From Phytohabitans houttuyneae (GTDB taxonomy: Bacteria; Actinomycetota; Actinomycetes; Mycobacteriales; Micromonosporaceae): a stretch of 64,000 nucleotides of DNA. Below, one piece after another: positions 27,115-36,077 of the stretch; position 1 is the first letter of the stretch, and the number at the start of each line of letters is the position of its first letter. Made by a program: the position numbers and the translations under genes. A model generated the notes under the pieces. It saw only the letters and a program-made list of their open reading frames with translations. It was not told where the DNA came from and did no database searches. The stretch covers positions 2,170,997 to 2,234,996 of the forward strand of contig NZ_BLPF01000002.1 of assembly GCF_011764425.1 (NCBI RefSeq), read 5' to 3'.

Positions 27115-27533
27115 GACGGCACCACGGCCACGAGCGCTCCCTGGTCGGTGGTGAGGGGTATCGCCGGCTCGTCGTCGACCACCAGCTGGTAGCCGGGGCG
27201 CGACGGCACGGAGACGGGTACGGCGAACTCGCAGTACGTCGGGACGCGGTCCACCTCGAGGTCCTCCTCGAAGGTGCGCACCGCCTTGCCGGGCGGGAGG
27301 CGGCCGTCGGCCAGCGTCTGTCCCTCGCCGTCCAGGACGCGGAACGGGGCCCGGTTGTGGAAGAACGTGTACGCGCCGGTGCCGGCGCAGTCGACGCCCT
27401 CCTCGCGGATGTTGATGTCGCGGACGAGCACCCGGACCGTGGTCGGGGAGGCCGGTTCGGCCCCGCCGCAGCCGCCCAGGAGGAGCAGGGCGGCCGCGGC
27501 GGGCACCAGGATCAGGCCTTTTCGACGTGACAC
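27111..27533 (-). CDS. small lipoprotein of unknown function
   Basis: The 140-residue protein starts with GTG 27533 (VSRRKGLILVPAAAALLLLG) and has the lipobox LGGC. The mature part contains two Cys (GVDCAG, PTYCEF) and beta-strand-like segments (VRVLVRDINIREE, YQLVVDDEPAIPL). It overlaps the M6 peptidase end by 22 bases and the TlpA-like start by four, so it is part of the same operon. No family is recognised. Confidence 0.75.
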   Translation of the reverse strand: MSRRKGLILVPAAAALLLLGGCGGAEPASPTTVRVLVRDINIREEGVDCAGTGAYTFFHNRAPFRVLDGEGQTLADGRLPPGKAVRTFEEDLEVDRVPTYCEFAVPVSVPSRPGYQLVVDDEPAIPLTTDQGALVAVVPS

Positions 27534-29557
27534 GAGCGGGTGACCGTCTTGGTCGGGTCGCTCACCGACGTCGCCGTCAGCTTCACGAAACCGCGGGCGG
27601 CCGCGTCGGCGGTCGCCCCGACCGAGACCTTGACCTTGGTCATCTTGCCGAAGCCGACCGCCGCGAGCGCGTTGGGCACCTCGACCCGCCAGCCGATCTG
27701 CCCGATGTCCGCGGAGAGGCGGTAGACGTCCGACTTGAGGTACTGCGCGACGTTTTCCGGGTGCTGCTGGCCGCCGGCCGACCACGTGCCCGTGTTGGTC
27801 AGGTCGAACGTGCAGGTCACGCCCCGCCCGGTCGGCTTGCCGCTCGTGGTGACGAAGCCGTCGCCGAGGTCCACCCCGTGCGTGCTCGGGCCGCCGGTGC
27901 CGTCGAGCGAGCGGACCGCGACCGTGTACGACAGGACGCCGTTCGCGTCCCGCTTGAGGTCCAGGACGTAGAAGTGCAGGCGGTTGGCCTCGTCGACGTA
28001 CTCGTACTCGCTGCCCGAGCGGGTGCCGGCGTGGAAGAGCGCGTCCGACAGCTGCCGGTAGTCGCCCATGGTGATCTTCTGCGGCGTGCCGTTGGGCTGG
28101 TAGAAGTCGATCATGTCGATGTCCTGCGGGTTGGCGTCGATCACCCACACGAACGGCGCGCTGTCCGCGTTCTTCGTCTTGCTGATCAGCACGCCGTTGT
28201 CCGGCGTGAACGAGTCCGCGCCCATCCGGTCGACGACCTCGACGGTGTAGTTGTTGTAGCCGCCGCCGTCGCAGAGCGGGTTCTCGGCGACCACGCAGGC
28301 CGGCGAGTTGTCGCGGTTCATCGCGATGTTGATGCCGGTCAGCCCCTTCGGCCCGGCGTCGACGGCCCGCGCGGTGACCTGCGCGACGACCATGCCGGAG
28401 GAGGCGAGCGCCTCGCGCGAGAGGCGCAGCAGGTGCTCCTCGCCGAGCAGCCCGATCTTCACCTTGTCGCGCACGGTGTGCAGCGAGCCCATCGAGCCGC
28501 CGTTGACCGGTGGTATCTGCCATCGGGTGTGCGGGCCGCCGGGCCCGTTGAACGACCCGCGCGACATCATGCTCCAGATGCCCGTGTACGCGCGGCGCAG
28601 CGGCACGCCGTACGGGTTGTTGTAGTTGTCGCCGATGCTCAGCAGGTGGCTCAGCTCGTGCGCGTACACGCCCATGCCGGAGCTCTCCGCCTGGGTCGAG
28701 GAGCCGCCGCCGGCGTTGGGCCAGATGGTGGCGGCCGCCTTCCACGAGGTCCACTCGACGTAGCGGGTGCGCGCGTAGTTGGGCAGCGCCGGGTCCGGCG
28801 GGCCCCACGCCTCCGGCACGTCCTCCTTCGTCTGGAACATCATCTGGCCGAACTCCTGCCAGGTCGACGACTCGTCCTGCCCGGAGGAGAGGATGAAGAC
28901 GAGCTCGAACGAGTCGGCGACCTCGTCACCGACCGCCGCGCGCCAGGCGCCCAGCCCGTCGGTGCGGATGTTGCGCGCGCACTGCTCGCCGGCCGGGCAC
29001 GCGCCCGGGTTGAAGCCGTTGTCGATGCCGTACTGGTAGGACTTGGCCGGCATCTCGTAGGGCCCGAAGCCGGTCAGGTCGACGCCGTACCGCCCGTTGG
29101 AGTCCTGCATCCAGTACTCGTGGAGCGTGTGCCCCTTGTTCAGCGTGTTCGGCGTGTTGAGGAAGTCCCGGTAGAAGGTGGAGACCTGGTCGCGGGGGAT
29201 GTTCTGCGCGGTCGCCTGCGGGTTGCCGAAGACCGTCGAGCGGGCCCGCTGGGTGACGACGAAGGGCTGGTCGGGGTAGTCGAGGGTGACCAGGGCGATC
29301 TTGAAGTTGCGCACCGAGCCGGCCACGCCGGGGTCGGCCCAGTTCTTGTTCGGGACGGCCTTCCAGTCGTTCCACGTCATGGTGTCCGGGTTTTGCCACG
29401 CCTGCGGGTCGAGCACCTCGAACGGGCCGGTCCCGCCCGCGGGGTTGCCCGGCGCGGCGATCGCCGGACCGGCGGCCACGGCGGCGACGAGGGTGGTCGC
29501 GAGGGTGGCGGCCAGCGCGGTGCGCCGGGCCGAACGCCGAATGAAGTACAGGCTCAT
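27512..29557 (-). CDS. secreted M6-like metallopeptidase
   Basis: The 681-residue protein starts at ATG 29557 after AAGGGTGA. It has a signal peptide with twin-Arg-like start (FIRRSARRTALAATLATTLV) and a metallopeptidase domain with zinc site GVYAHELSHLLSIGDNYNNP near residue 255. This is the HExxH form followed by an Asp, as in immune-inhibitor-A/M6 relatives. WSMMSRGSFNGPGG is the Met-turn. C-terminal beta domains follow. It secretes extracellular protease activity and heads a four-gene operon. Longer upstream starts exist but lack a ribosome site. Confidence 0.88.
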   Translation of the reverse strand: MSLYFIRRSARRTALAATLATTLVAAVAAGPAIAAPGNPAGGTGPFEVLDPQAWQNPDTMTWNDWKAVPNKNWADPGVAGSVRNFKIALVTLDYPDQPFVVTQRARSTVFGNPQATAQNIPRDQVSTFYRDFLNTPNTLNKGHTLHEYWMQDSNGRYGVDLTGFGPYEMPAKSYQYGIDNGFNPGACPAGEQCARNIRTDGLGAWRAAVGDEVADSFELVFILSSGQDESSTWQEFGQMMFQTKEDVPEAWGPPDPALPNYARTRYVEWTSWKAAATIWPNAGGGSSTQAESSGMGVYAHELSHLLSIGDNYNNPYGVPLRRAYTGIWSMMSRGSFNGPGGPHTRWQIPPVNGGSMGSLHTVRDKVKIGLLGEEHLLRLSREALASSGMVVAQVTARAVDAGPKGLTGINIAMNRDNSPACVVAENPLCDGGGYNNYTVEVVDRMGADSFTPDNGVLISKTKNADSAPFVWVIDANPQDIDMIDFYQPNGTPQKITMGDYRQLSDALFHAGTRSGSEYEYVDEANRLHFYVLDLKRDANGVLSYTVAVRSLDGTGGPSTHGVDLGDGFVTTSGKPTGRGVTCTFDLTNTGTWSAGGQQHPENVAQYLKSDVYRLSADIGQIGWRVEVPNALAAVGFGKMTKVKVSVGATADAAARGFVKLTATSVSDPTKTVTRSCHVEKA

Positions 29558-29747
29558 CAGGTCACCCTTCGTAGGTGACCGTGAATGTATGGGTGGGCAC
29601 GGGAGGGCGTCACTGTACATCTGCCGGTAGATCATCGAGCGGCTTTCGACACTTGACTGAGGTTCGTAAATTTTCACCCCCGTGTATGGCGCCCGCCGGT
29701 CGATCGGTCCTAACGTCGGCAGCCTCTGGTTGTGTTGGGGAGGGTGC
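29558..29747. promoter_or_regulatory. divergent promoter region of the two protease transcripts
   Basis: This 190-base gap separates the starts of the M6 operon and the S15-type peptidase gene. It contains an AT-rich core (GTAAATTTTCAC near 29666). A shared promoter region suggests that the protease operon and the S15-type gene are controlled together. No operator is clear. Confidence 0.4.
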
Positions 29748-31640
29748 ATGAGAGGTATCGGCCGCCTGCTGTCCGCAGCCGCCGCCCTGCTGCCGGTGGT
29801 GGCGATCGCTGTCGTGGGCGGGCCCGGCCCCGCGTCCGCGGCGGCCGCACCGTCGATCGTCGTATCCGACGGCGTCACCCAGCCGGTCTTCGGCTACGCG
29901 GACGCGGTCCGCGAGCGGCTGTTCATCGACTCCACATTCGACAGTGACCGCGACGGGCTGCGCGACATCATCGCGTTCGACGTGATCCGCCCCAGGGCCA
30001 CGCTCGACGGCCTCAAGGTCCCCGTCATCATGGACGCCAGCCCGTACTACTCCACGCTCTGCCGCGGCAACGAGGGCGAGTGCAAGGCCGACCTCGACGG
30101 CGACGGCCTGCTGGAGAAGTGGCCGCTGTTCTACGACAACTACTTCGTGCCGCGCGGCTACGCGGTGATCCTGCTCGACATGGTCGGCACCAACAAGTCC
30201 ACCGGCTGCCCGACCACAAACGCCAACGAGGACAACCTCAGCGCCAAGCAGGCGATCAACTGGCTCAACGGCCGCGCCGTCGCCCGCAACGCCGCCGGGC
30301 AGGCCGTGACGGCCGACTGGCACAACGGCAAGAGCGCGATGATCGGCAAGTCGTACGACGGCTCACTCGCCATGGCCACCGCCGTCACCGGCGTGAAGGG
30401 CCTGACCACGGTGGTGCCGATCAGCGGGCCGACCGAGTACTACGACTACGTGCGCAGCAACGGCGTGATCACCCGGGGCAACAGCTACGTCGCCTTCCTG
30501 GCCAACGCGGTCACCAACCCCGAACGGCGGGCGTACTGCCAGCCGACGAGAGACCGGATCGCCGCCGAGGACGGCGACGAGCACGGCGACTACACCGCCT
30601 TCTGGAACGAGCGCAGCTACGTCAAGAAGGTCCCCAACATGACCGCGAGCGTGCTGCTCTACCACGGCCTCAACGACGACAACGTGCGGCCGGACCACTT
30701 CAGCAAGTTCTGGTACGCGCTCGCCGAGAACAACATCCCGCGCAAGCTGTGGCTCTCCCAGGAGGGGCACGTCGACCCGTTCGACTCGCGGCGCGCGGTG
30801 TGGGTCTCGACGCTGCACCGGTGGTTCGACTTCTGGCTGCACGGCGTCGCCAACGGCATCATGGACGAGCCCCGCGTCGACATCGAGCGCGCGGCCGACG
30901 TGTGGGAGACCCACGCCGACTGGCCGGTGCCCGGCAAGGCCGACACCGAGGTCTTCCTGCAGCCCGGCGCCGGCGGCGCCGGCGGCCTCACGCTGGTGCC
31001 GGCGGCGCAGCCGGCGACGGCGTCATTCCAGGACAACCCGACCCAAAGTCAAAACACCATGATCCTCAACCCCGACGCGGTACAGCCCAACCGGCTCGCC
31101 TTCCTCTCCGCGCCGCTCACCGCCCCGCTGCACATCTCGGGTACCCCGGTCGTGCAGCTGCGCGTCACCGCCGACCAGACCGACACCAACCTCGGCGCGA
31201 TCCTCGTCGACTACGGCACCGCCGAGCGGGTCAACCACCGCGCGTCGGGCGAGGGCATCATCACGCTGGAGACGCAGGACTGCTGGGGCGAGAGCAGCCC
31301 GACCGACGACGGCTGCTACAGGCAGACCCAGAAGCGGGTGGCCACGTCCGACGTGGAGCTGGTGACCAAGGGCATCCAGGACGCCCAGAACCGCCAGTCC
31401 ATCCGCACCGCGGTGCCGCTGGTGCCCGGCCAGGCGTACAACTACAGCTTCCCGATGCTGCCCGAGGACTATGTCTTCGCGCCCGGCCACCGGATCGGCG
31501 TCATCATCGTGGGCAGCTACCCGCAGTACTCCAGCCAGGCCGACCAGAGCCGCGCCAACCTGAACGTGGCTCTCAAGACCAGCAACATCGTGCTCCCCGT
31601 GGTCGGCGGCACCGCCGCCGCCCACGCCGCCGGACTGTGA
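29748..31640 (+). CDS. secreted Xaa-Pro dipeptidyl-peptidase-like S15 / CocE hydrolase
   Basis: The 630-residue protein starts at ATG 29748 after GGGGAGGG. It has a signal peptide (to about PASAAA, residue 35), an alpha/beta-hydrolase domain with nucleophile GKSYDG (GxSYxG), acid LNDDNVRPDH and base SQEGHVDPF, and a C-terminal jelly-roll (residues about 420-630). CocE/NonD and S15 peptidases share this layout. With neighbouring metallopeptidases it would trim proline-containing peptides outside the cell. A hairpin follows the stop. Confidence 0.9.
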   Translation: MRGIGRLLSAAAALLPVVAIAVVGGPGPASAAAAPSIVVSDGVTQPVFGYADAVRERLFIDSTFDSDRDGLRDIIAFDVIRPRATLDGLKVPVIMDASPYYSTLCRGNEGECKADLDGDGLLEKWPLFYDNYFVPRGYAVILLDMVGTNKSTGCPTTNANEDNLSAKQAINWLNGRAVARNAAGQAVTADWHNGKSAMIGKSYDGSLAMATAVTGVKGLTTVVPISGPTEYYDYVRSNGVITRGNSYVAFLANAVTNPERRAYCQPTRDRIAAEDGDEHGDYTAFWNERSYVKKVPNMTASVLLYHGLNDDNVRPDHFSKFWYALAENNIPRKLWLSQEGHVDPFDSRRAVWVSTLHRWFDFWLHGVANGIMDEPRVDIERAADVWETHADWPVPGKADTEVFLQPGAGGAGGLTLVPAAQPATASFQDNPTQSQNTMILNPDAVQPNRLAFLSAPLTAPLHISGTPVVQLRVTADQTDTNLGAILVDYGTAERVNHRASGEGIITLETQDCWGESSPTDDGCYRQTQKRVATSDVELVTKGIQDAQNRQSIRTAVPLVPGQAYNYSFPMLPEDYVFAPGHRIGVIIVGSYPQYSSQADQSRANLNVALKTSNIVLPVVGGTAAAHAAGL

Positions 31641-31646
31641 CCGCCC

Positions 31647-31678
31647 CGCCGGTGGCGCGCTGACGCGCGCCACCGGCG
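31647..31678 (+). terminator. strong hairpin terminator
   Basis: A perfect 14-bp stem (CGCCGGTGGCGCGC with its complement) closes on TGAC. It begins seven bases after the S15-type gene stop. Confidence 0.8.
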
Positions 31679-31694
31679 CGTTGCCCGGCGTCGC

Positions 31695-31700
31695 TACGAT
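31695..31700 (+). promoter_or_regulatory. candidate -10 box, leaderless start
   Basis: TACGAT is followed after seven bases by the in-frame GTG at 31708, with no ribosome site between. This matches leaderless actinobacterial starts. Confidence 0.35.
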
Positions 31701-31707
31701 GCGCGCC

Positions 31708-32367
31708 GTGGCCCGGTACGAGGTCCATCCGCAGCCCAGACCGCAAAACCGCCCGGCCGTCGAGTGGACCCACGCCGCCTGGTCGGACGCCGGCGGCCGC
31801 GTGCCCCGCCGCGCGGTGCGCGTCCGCTACCGCTTCCCGCGCCTCGACAGCCCGGCCCGTACCGGCCGCGACGGCGTGGTGCTGCTGATCTTCACGCTGA
31901 TCGGCAGCCCGGTCCTCGTCGCGCTGGGCGTGTGGGCGCTCGCGGGCGACGACCGCACCCTCAACGACTACGCCGGCGCCACCCTGGCCTTCGGTTTCGT
32001 GGCCTGGTGATGGTACATCAGCGCCGCCCACTTCGTGCGCGCCGCCCGGGGCGCCGGCCGCGACGTGGTGCGCGGCGTGACGGTCGCCCGCCTGACCCGC
32101 ACCTACCACGTCGAGGAGACCGGCGAGCCGTACGACGTCCACTACCTGTCCGTCGACGACGGCACGCGCGACGAGTTCCCCGGCTGGGAGGTGCCGAAGG
32201 ACGTCTACGACGCCCTGCCGGACGGCACGCCCGCGGACGCCCTCGTATCCGGCGACCGCCGCTACCTCTACACGCTGGTCACCCCTCCGACTGACTCCCG
32301 CGCTTGGCACGGGCCCTTTGGGGGTGGGCCATGGCCGTTCGGGTGGAGTGGCGGCGGGTGGGTGTAA
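31708..32367 (+). pseudogene. two-helix membrane protein with an in-frame TGA
   Basis: One frame is open from 31681 to 32367 except for TGA at 32008-32010, which is flanked by Trp codons (FGFVAW, stop, WYISAAHF). The N-terminal half has a basic start (VARYEVHPQPRPQ) and a hydrophobic segment (VLLIFTLIGSPVLVALGVWA); a second helix spans the stop. The C-terminal half (LTRTYHVEETGEPYDVHYLS, ending in a Gly/Pro/Trp tail) looks intact. A TGG-to-TGA change would explain it. No SECIS or recoding signal is evident. I recognise no family beyond a DUF3592-like look. Confidence 0.55.
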
Positions 32368-32453
32368 CGCTCGTGTGAACGCTGATGAACAACAGGGCTG
32401 CCCTGGCCAGTGGGACACCAGGGGCCCGTCCAACAGCTAGGACACAGGTTTCG

Positions 32454-32480
32454 GTGAACAAGGCGCGCACTCTTGTTCAC
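32454..32480. promoter_or_regulatory. operator-like inverted repeat
   Basis: GTGAACAAG and CTTGTTCAC form a perfect 9-bp inverted repeat with a nine-base spacer, 66 bases before the binding-protein ATG. The right arm contains the candidate -35 TTGTTC (32473-32478). A repressor bound here would block the promoter of the whole Hyu operon. Confidence 0.6.
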
Positions 32481-32501
32481 AAACTTTAAGCCTGATAGAA
32501 C
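32473..32501 (+). promoter_or_regulatory. candidate promoter of the peptide-ABC/Hyu operon
   Basis: TTGTTC at 32473-32478 and TAGAAC at 32496-32501 are separated by 17 bases, a good housekeeping-sigma layout. The -35 lies within the inverted repeat described above. Confidence 0.45.
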
Positions 32502-32546
32502 ACACGGAGCGGTCCACCTCCGGTCGCGGTTCTGGAAGGACATCTC

Positions 32547-34182
32547 ATGGCTGACTCAGGCCTCTCCCGTTCAGGGTTTCCCGCCGCTCCGTGCTCCAAC
32601 TCGGGGCGGCGTCGCGCTGCTGTTCGCGACCGGCGCCTGCGCGGCCGGTTCCAAGGAAAGCGGCTCCGGCGCCAAGTCGGCCGGGCCGGCGGCCGGCACC
32701 CTGCGCATCGCGGTCTCCAGCTACCTCAGCAGCTGGGACCAGGACTTCGTCGGGTTCGACCTGACCGCCCTGATGCTGTACAAGAACGTGTTCCCGTACA
32801 TGATCGACTACGGGGTGACCGACGCGGGCGGGTCCAGGATCCTGGACACGCAGAACATCGTGCCGACGTTCGCCGAGTCGTTCGAGCCGAGCGCGGACCA
32901 GAAGGTCTGGACGCTCAAGCTGCGCAAAGGTGTGAAGTTCGCCAGCGGCAACGAGATGAAGGCCGCGGACGTCAAGTGGTCCAAGGACCGCGCCTTCGCC
33001 GCCCAGTCCAACGTCGCCGGCATCTACCGCACCATCGGCCTCACCGAGGCCAGCCAGGTGCAGGTCGTCGACGACTACACGGTGACGTTCACGCAGGCGT
33101 TCCCGAGCGCGCTGACCAAGCAGATCCAGGCCATCTCGCTCTACGTCTTCGACTCCGTCGAGGCCAAGAAGCACGCCACCGAGGCCGACCCGTGGGCCAA
33201 GGACTGGCAGGCCAAGAACGCGCCGACCGGCGGCTACTTCAACGTCACCAAGGCCACCCAGGGCCAGGAGATCGTGCTCGAGGCCAACAAGGGGTACCCG
33301 GGACCCGACCCCGCCAAGGCCGCCACCATCCGCATCTCCGTGGTGCCCGACGGCTCCAACCAGCGCCTCCAGCTGCAGAACGGCGACATCGACGTCGCCC
33401 TCGGCATCGGCCAGCGGGACATCGCCGACCTCAAGAAGGCCGACGGCATCACCGTGGTCTCGGCCGCCAGCAACGAGCAGGTCGCGATCCAGATGTCCGT
33501 GACCACGGCGCCGTTCAACGACGTGAACGTGCGCATGGCCCTGGCCTACGCGGTGCCGTACGAGCAGATCATCGCGAACGTGTACGGCGGCGACGCCCGC
33601 CCCACCAAGAGCCTCGTCCCGCTCGACATGCCGGGCTACGACGAGGGCGGCTACCCGTTCACCTACGACGTGGAGAAGGCGAAGTCCACGCTCGGCGGCC
33701 GGACGGTCAACTCGGAGCTGGTCTTCGAGACCGACAACGACACCCAGCAGGCGATCGCGGTGCTGGTGCAGAGCGAGGCGCGCAAGGCCGGCATCGAGCT
33801 GAAGCTGACCCCGCTCGACCCCGCCACGCTCGCCGGCCGCCGGCAGCAGAAGAACATCCCGCTGCAGCTCACCTCCGGCCAGCTGTGGGTCAACGACGTC
33901 GAGTACATGCTGGCGACCAGCTTCGTGAAGGGCGCGGCGCTCAACTACTCCAACTTCACCAACGCGGAGATCGAGCAGATCTACGAGAAGTCGCACACCA
34001 CGGTCGACGAGGCCGCGCGGCTCGCGCTGTGGAAGCGGGTGCAGGAGGTCTTCGCCGCCGAGGTGCCCTGGGTGATCATCTGCCAGCCCAACTTCAACCT
34101 GCCGGTCCGCTCGTCGGTGTCCGGCTGGGTGCAGCCCATGGACGGGCTGGCCCGGCTGCGGTACCTGAGCACGTCGGCCTGA
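32547..34182 (+). pseudogene. peptide/nickel-type ABC substrate-binding lipoprotein, signal region broken by two -1 shifts
   Basis: From 32620 on, the frame is a complete SBP_bac_5 (DppA/OppA type) protein: TLRIAVSSYLSSWDQ, the family segment LKLRKGVKFASGNEMKAADV, ALAYAVPYEQIIANVYGG and others. The N-terminus only makes sense if one base is restored near 32574-32576 and another near 32612-32616. It then reads MADSGLSRSGVSRRSVLQLG followed by AASALLFATGACAAGS, a Tat-type lipoprotein signal with lipobox TGAC. ATG 32547 has AAGGA ten bases upstream. Restored length is 545 residues. It binds the substrate that the dipeptide-type importer brings in. Confidence 0.85.
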
Positions 34183-34189
34183 CCCGCGG

Positions 34190-35200
34190 ATGCGGCTCCT
34201 ACGCTTCGTCGCCCGGCGGCTGTTACAGGTCGTCCCGGTCCTGCTCGGTGTGGTCGTCCTGACCTTCGTGCTGGTGCGCGTGCTGCCCGGCGACCCGATC
34301 CGGACCATCCTGGGCCCGAACGCGACCGAGGCGGACGCGGCGGCGGCCCGCGCCCGCTTCGGGCTCGACAAGCCGATGTGGGAGCAGTTCCTCGACTACC
34401 TCAAAGGGCTGGCGACCGGCGACTTCGGTACCTCCATCCAAAGTGGAACCTCGGTCGGCTCGGAGCTGGCGGTCCGGGTCGGACCCACCCTGGAGCTGGT
34501 GGTCCTCTCGGTCAGCCTGGCCATCGTGGTCGCCGTCGTCTTCGGCGTGTGGTCGGCGCGGCGCGCGGACCGGTTCGGCGACCACAGCGTGCGGATCCTC
34601 GCGCTGGTCGGCAACTCGATGCCGGAGTTCTGGCTCGGCCTCGTGCTCATCCTGGTCGGGTACAGCGCGCTCGGCTGGTTCCCCGCGCCCAGCGGGCGGG
34701 TCGACCCCGACACCAACCTCACGCCGCTCACCGGCGCCGACCTGCTCGACGCGGCACTGACCGCCAACGGTCCGGCGTTCACCTCGGCCCTCAGCCACCT
34801 GGTCCTGCCGGTGGCGACGCTGACGATCGTCGTCGTCGCGCCGCTGCTGCGCAGCGTGCGCGCCTCCGCCCTGGAGGTGCTGCGCTCGGAGGCCTACCTC
34901 GCCGCGACCACGCACGGCCTGCGCCCGCGCACGCTTCTCCGGGGGTACCTGCTGCGCCCGGCCCTGGTCCGCCTCCCGGCGCTCGCCGCGCTGGTGTTCG
35001 GCACCGCGATCGGCTCCACCGTGCTGATCGAGTACGTCTACTCGTGGCAGGGCTTCGGCCAGTGGGCGCTGCGCGGCCTGCTCTACCGCGACTACCCGGT
35101 GGTGCAGGCGTCGGTGCTGCTCATCGCGCTCTGCTACGTGATCGTGTTCCTGATCGCCGACGTGGTACACGCGATCCTCGACCCGAGAGTGAGGATCTGA
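34190..35200 (+). CDS. peptide-type ABC permease, DppB family
   Basis: The 336-residue protein begins with the DppB-typical cytoplasmic helix (RLLRFVARRLLQVVPVLLGV), then LVRVLPGDPIRTILGPNATE, and has several membrane helices. The ATPase-docking loop is LEVLRSEAYLAATTHGLRPR. It starts eight bases after the binding-protein stop and overlaps the next permease start (stop TGA shares A with ATG 35200). Confidence 0.92.
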   Translation: MRLLRFVARRLLQVVPVLLGVVVLTFVLVRVLPGDPIRTILGPNATEADAAAARARFGLDKPMWEQFLDYLKGLATGDFGTSIQSGTSVGSELAVRVGPTLELVVLSVSLAIVVAVVFGVWSARRADRFGDHSVRILALVGNSMPEFWLGLVLILVGYSALGWFPAPSGRVDPDTNLTPLTGADLLDAALTANGPAFTSALSHLVLPVATLTIVVVAPLLRSVRASALEVLRSEAYLAATTHGLRPRTLLRGYLLRPALVRLPALAALVFGTAIGSTVLIEYVYSWQGFGQWALRGLLYRDYPVVQASVLLIALCYVIVFLIADVVHAILDPRVRI

Positions 35201-36077
35201 TGGCCGACCTGAGGGCGACCGGCGGCATCCCGACGCCGGCGAAGAGCCGCCGGGCGGGCGGCGGCCGCTTCTCCCGGGCGCTGATCGTCACCGGCTCGGT
35301 GATCCTCGCGGTGGTGGCGCTCGCCGCGCTGGCCGCGCCGCTGCTGAGCAGCTGGGGCCCGGAGGAGATCGACGCGAACGCGACGCTGGCCGCCCCGGCG
35401 GCGCGCACCTGCTCGGCACCGACACCAACGGGATGGACATCTGGAGCCGCCTGCTCTACGCGGCCCGCCTCGACCTCGGCGTCGCGGTCGCCGCGGTGGC
35501 CCTCGCGGTCGTGCTCGGCACCGCGCTCGGCCTGCTCGCCGGCTACCTCGGCGGCTGGATCGACGACGTGCTGATGCGGATCGTCGACATCTTCCAGGCG
35601 TTCCCCACGTTCATCCTCGCCCTCGCGGTCGCCGCCCTGCTCGGCAACGGCACCGTCAACCTCGTCATCACGATCGCCGCCGTCAACGCGCCCGCCTACG
35701 CGCGCCTGGTCCGCGCCGAGGTGCGGTCGATCCGCGAGCTGCCCTTCGTGGACGCCTCCATCACCTCCGGCGCCTCCACGCTCGGCGTGCTGTGGCGGCA
35801 CGTACTGCCGAACAGCCTCACGCCGGTCCGGGTCATCGCGCCGCTGAACTGCGGCTGGGCCATGCTCACGCTGGCCGGCCTGTCGTTCCTCGGCCTCGGC
35901 GTGACCGTGCCGGCCGCCGAGTGGGGCGCGATGATCAGCCTCGGCAGCCCGGACGTGGTCGCCGGCCGGTGGTGGACCTCGGTACCGCCCGGCCTCGCCC
36001 TGCTGATCTGCGTGCTCGGCTTCAGCCTGCTCGGCGAGGGCCTTCAGGAGCGCGCCGACGCCAGGAGGCAATCATGA
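35200..36077 (+). pseudogene. peptide-type ABC permease, DppC family, with one -1 shift
   Basis: The first 66 codons from ATG 35200 (MADLRATGGIPTPAKSRRAG, then a membrane helix) lead into CCCC at 35393-35396. Restoring one C gives LAAPGGAHLLGTDTNGMDIW, the exact DppC signature, and the rest continues as SRLLYAARLDLGVAVAAVAL to FLGLGVTVPAAEWGAMI. Restored length is 292 residues. The loop ELPFVDASITSGASTLGVLW is the ATPase contact. All domains are intact, so a sequence error is likely. The stop overlaps the next start. Confidence 0.88.

Noticed and set aside
27527-29578. 683-codon plus-strand frame opposite the M6 peptidase
   Set aside because: Val/Arg/Asp/His-biased shadow of a gene with an HExxH site and signal peptide.
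32008-32010. Selenocysteine at the in-frame TGA
   Set aside because: No SECIS-like hairpin follows, the surrounding residues are a membrane helix, and flanking Trp codons point to a TGG change.
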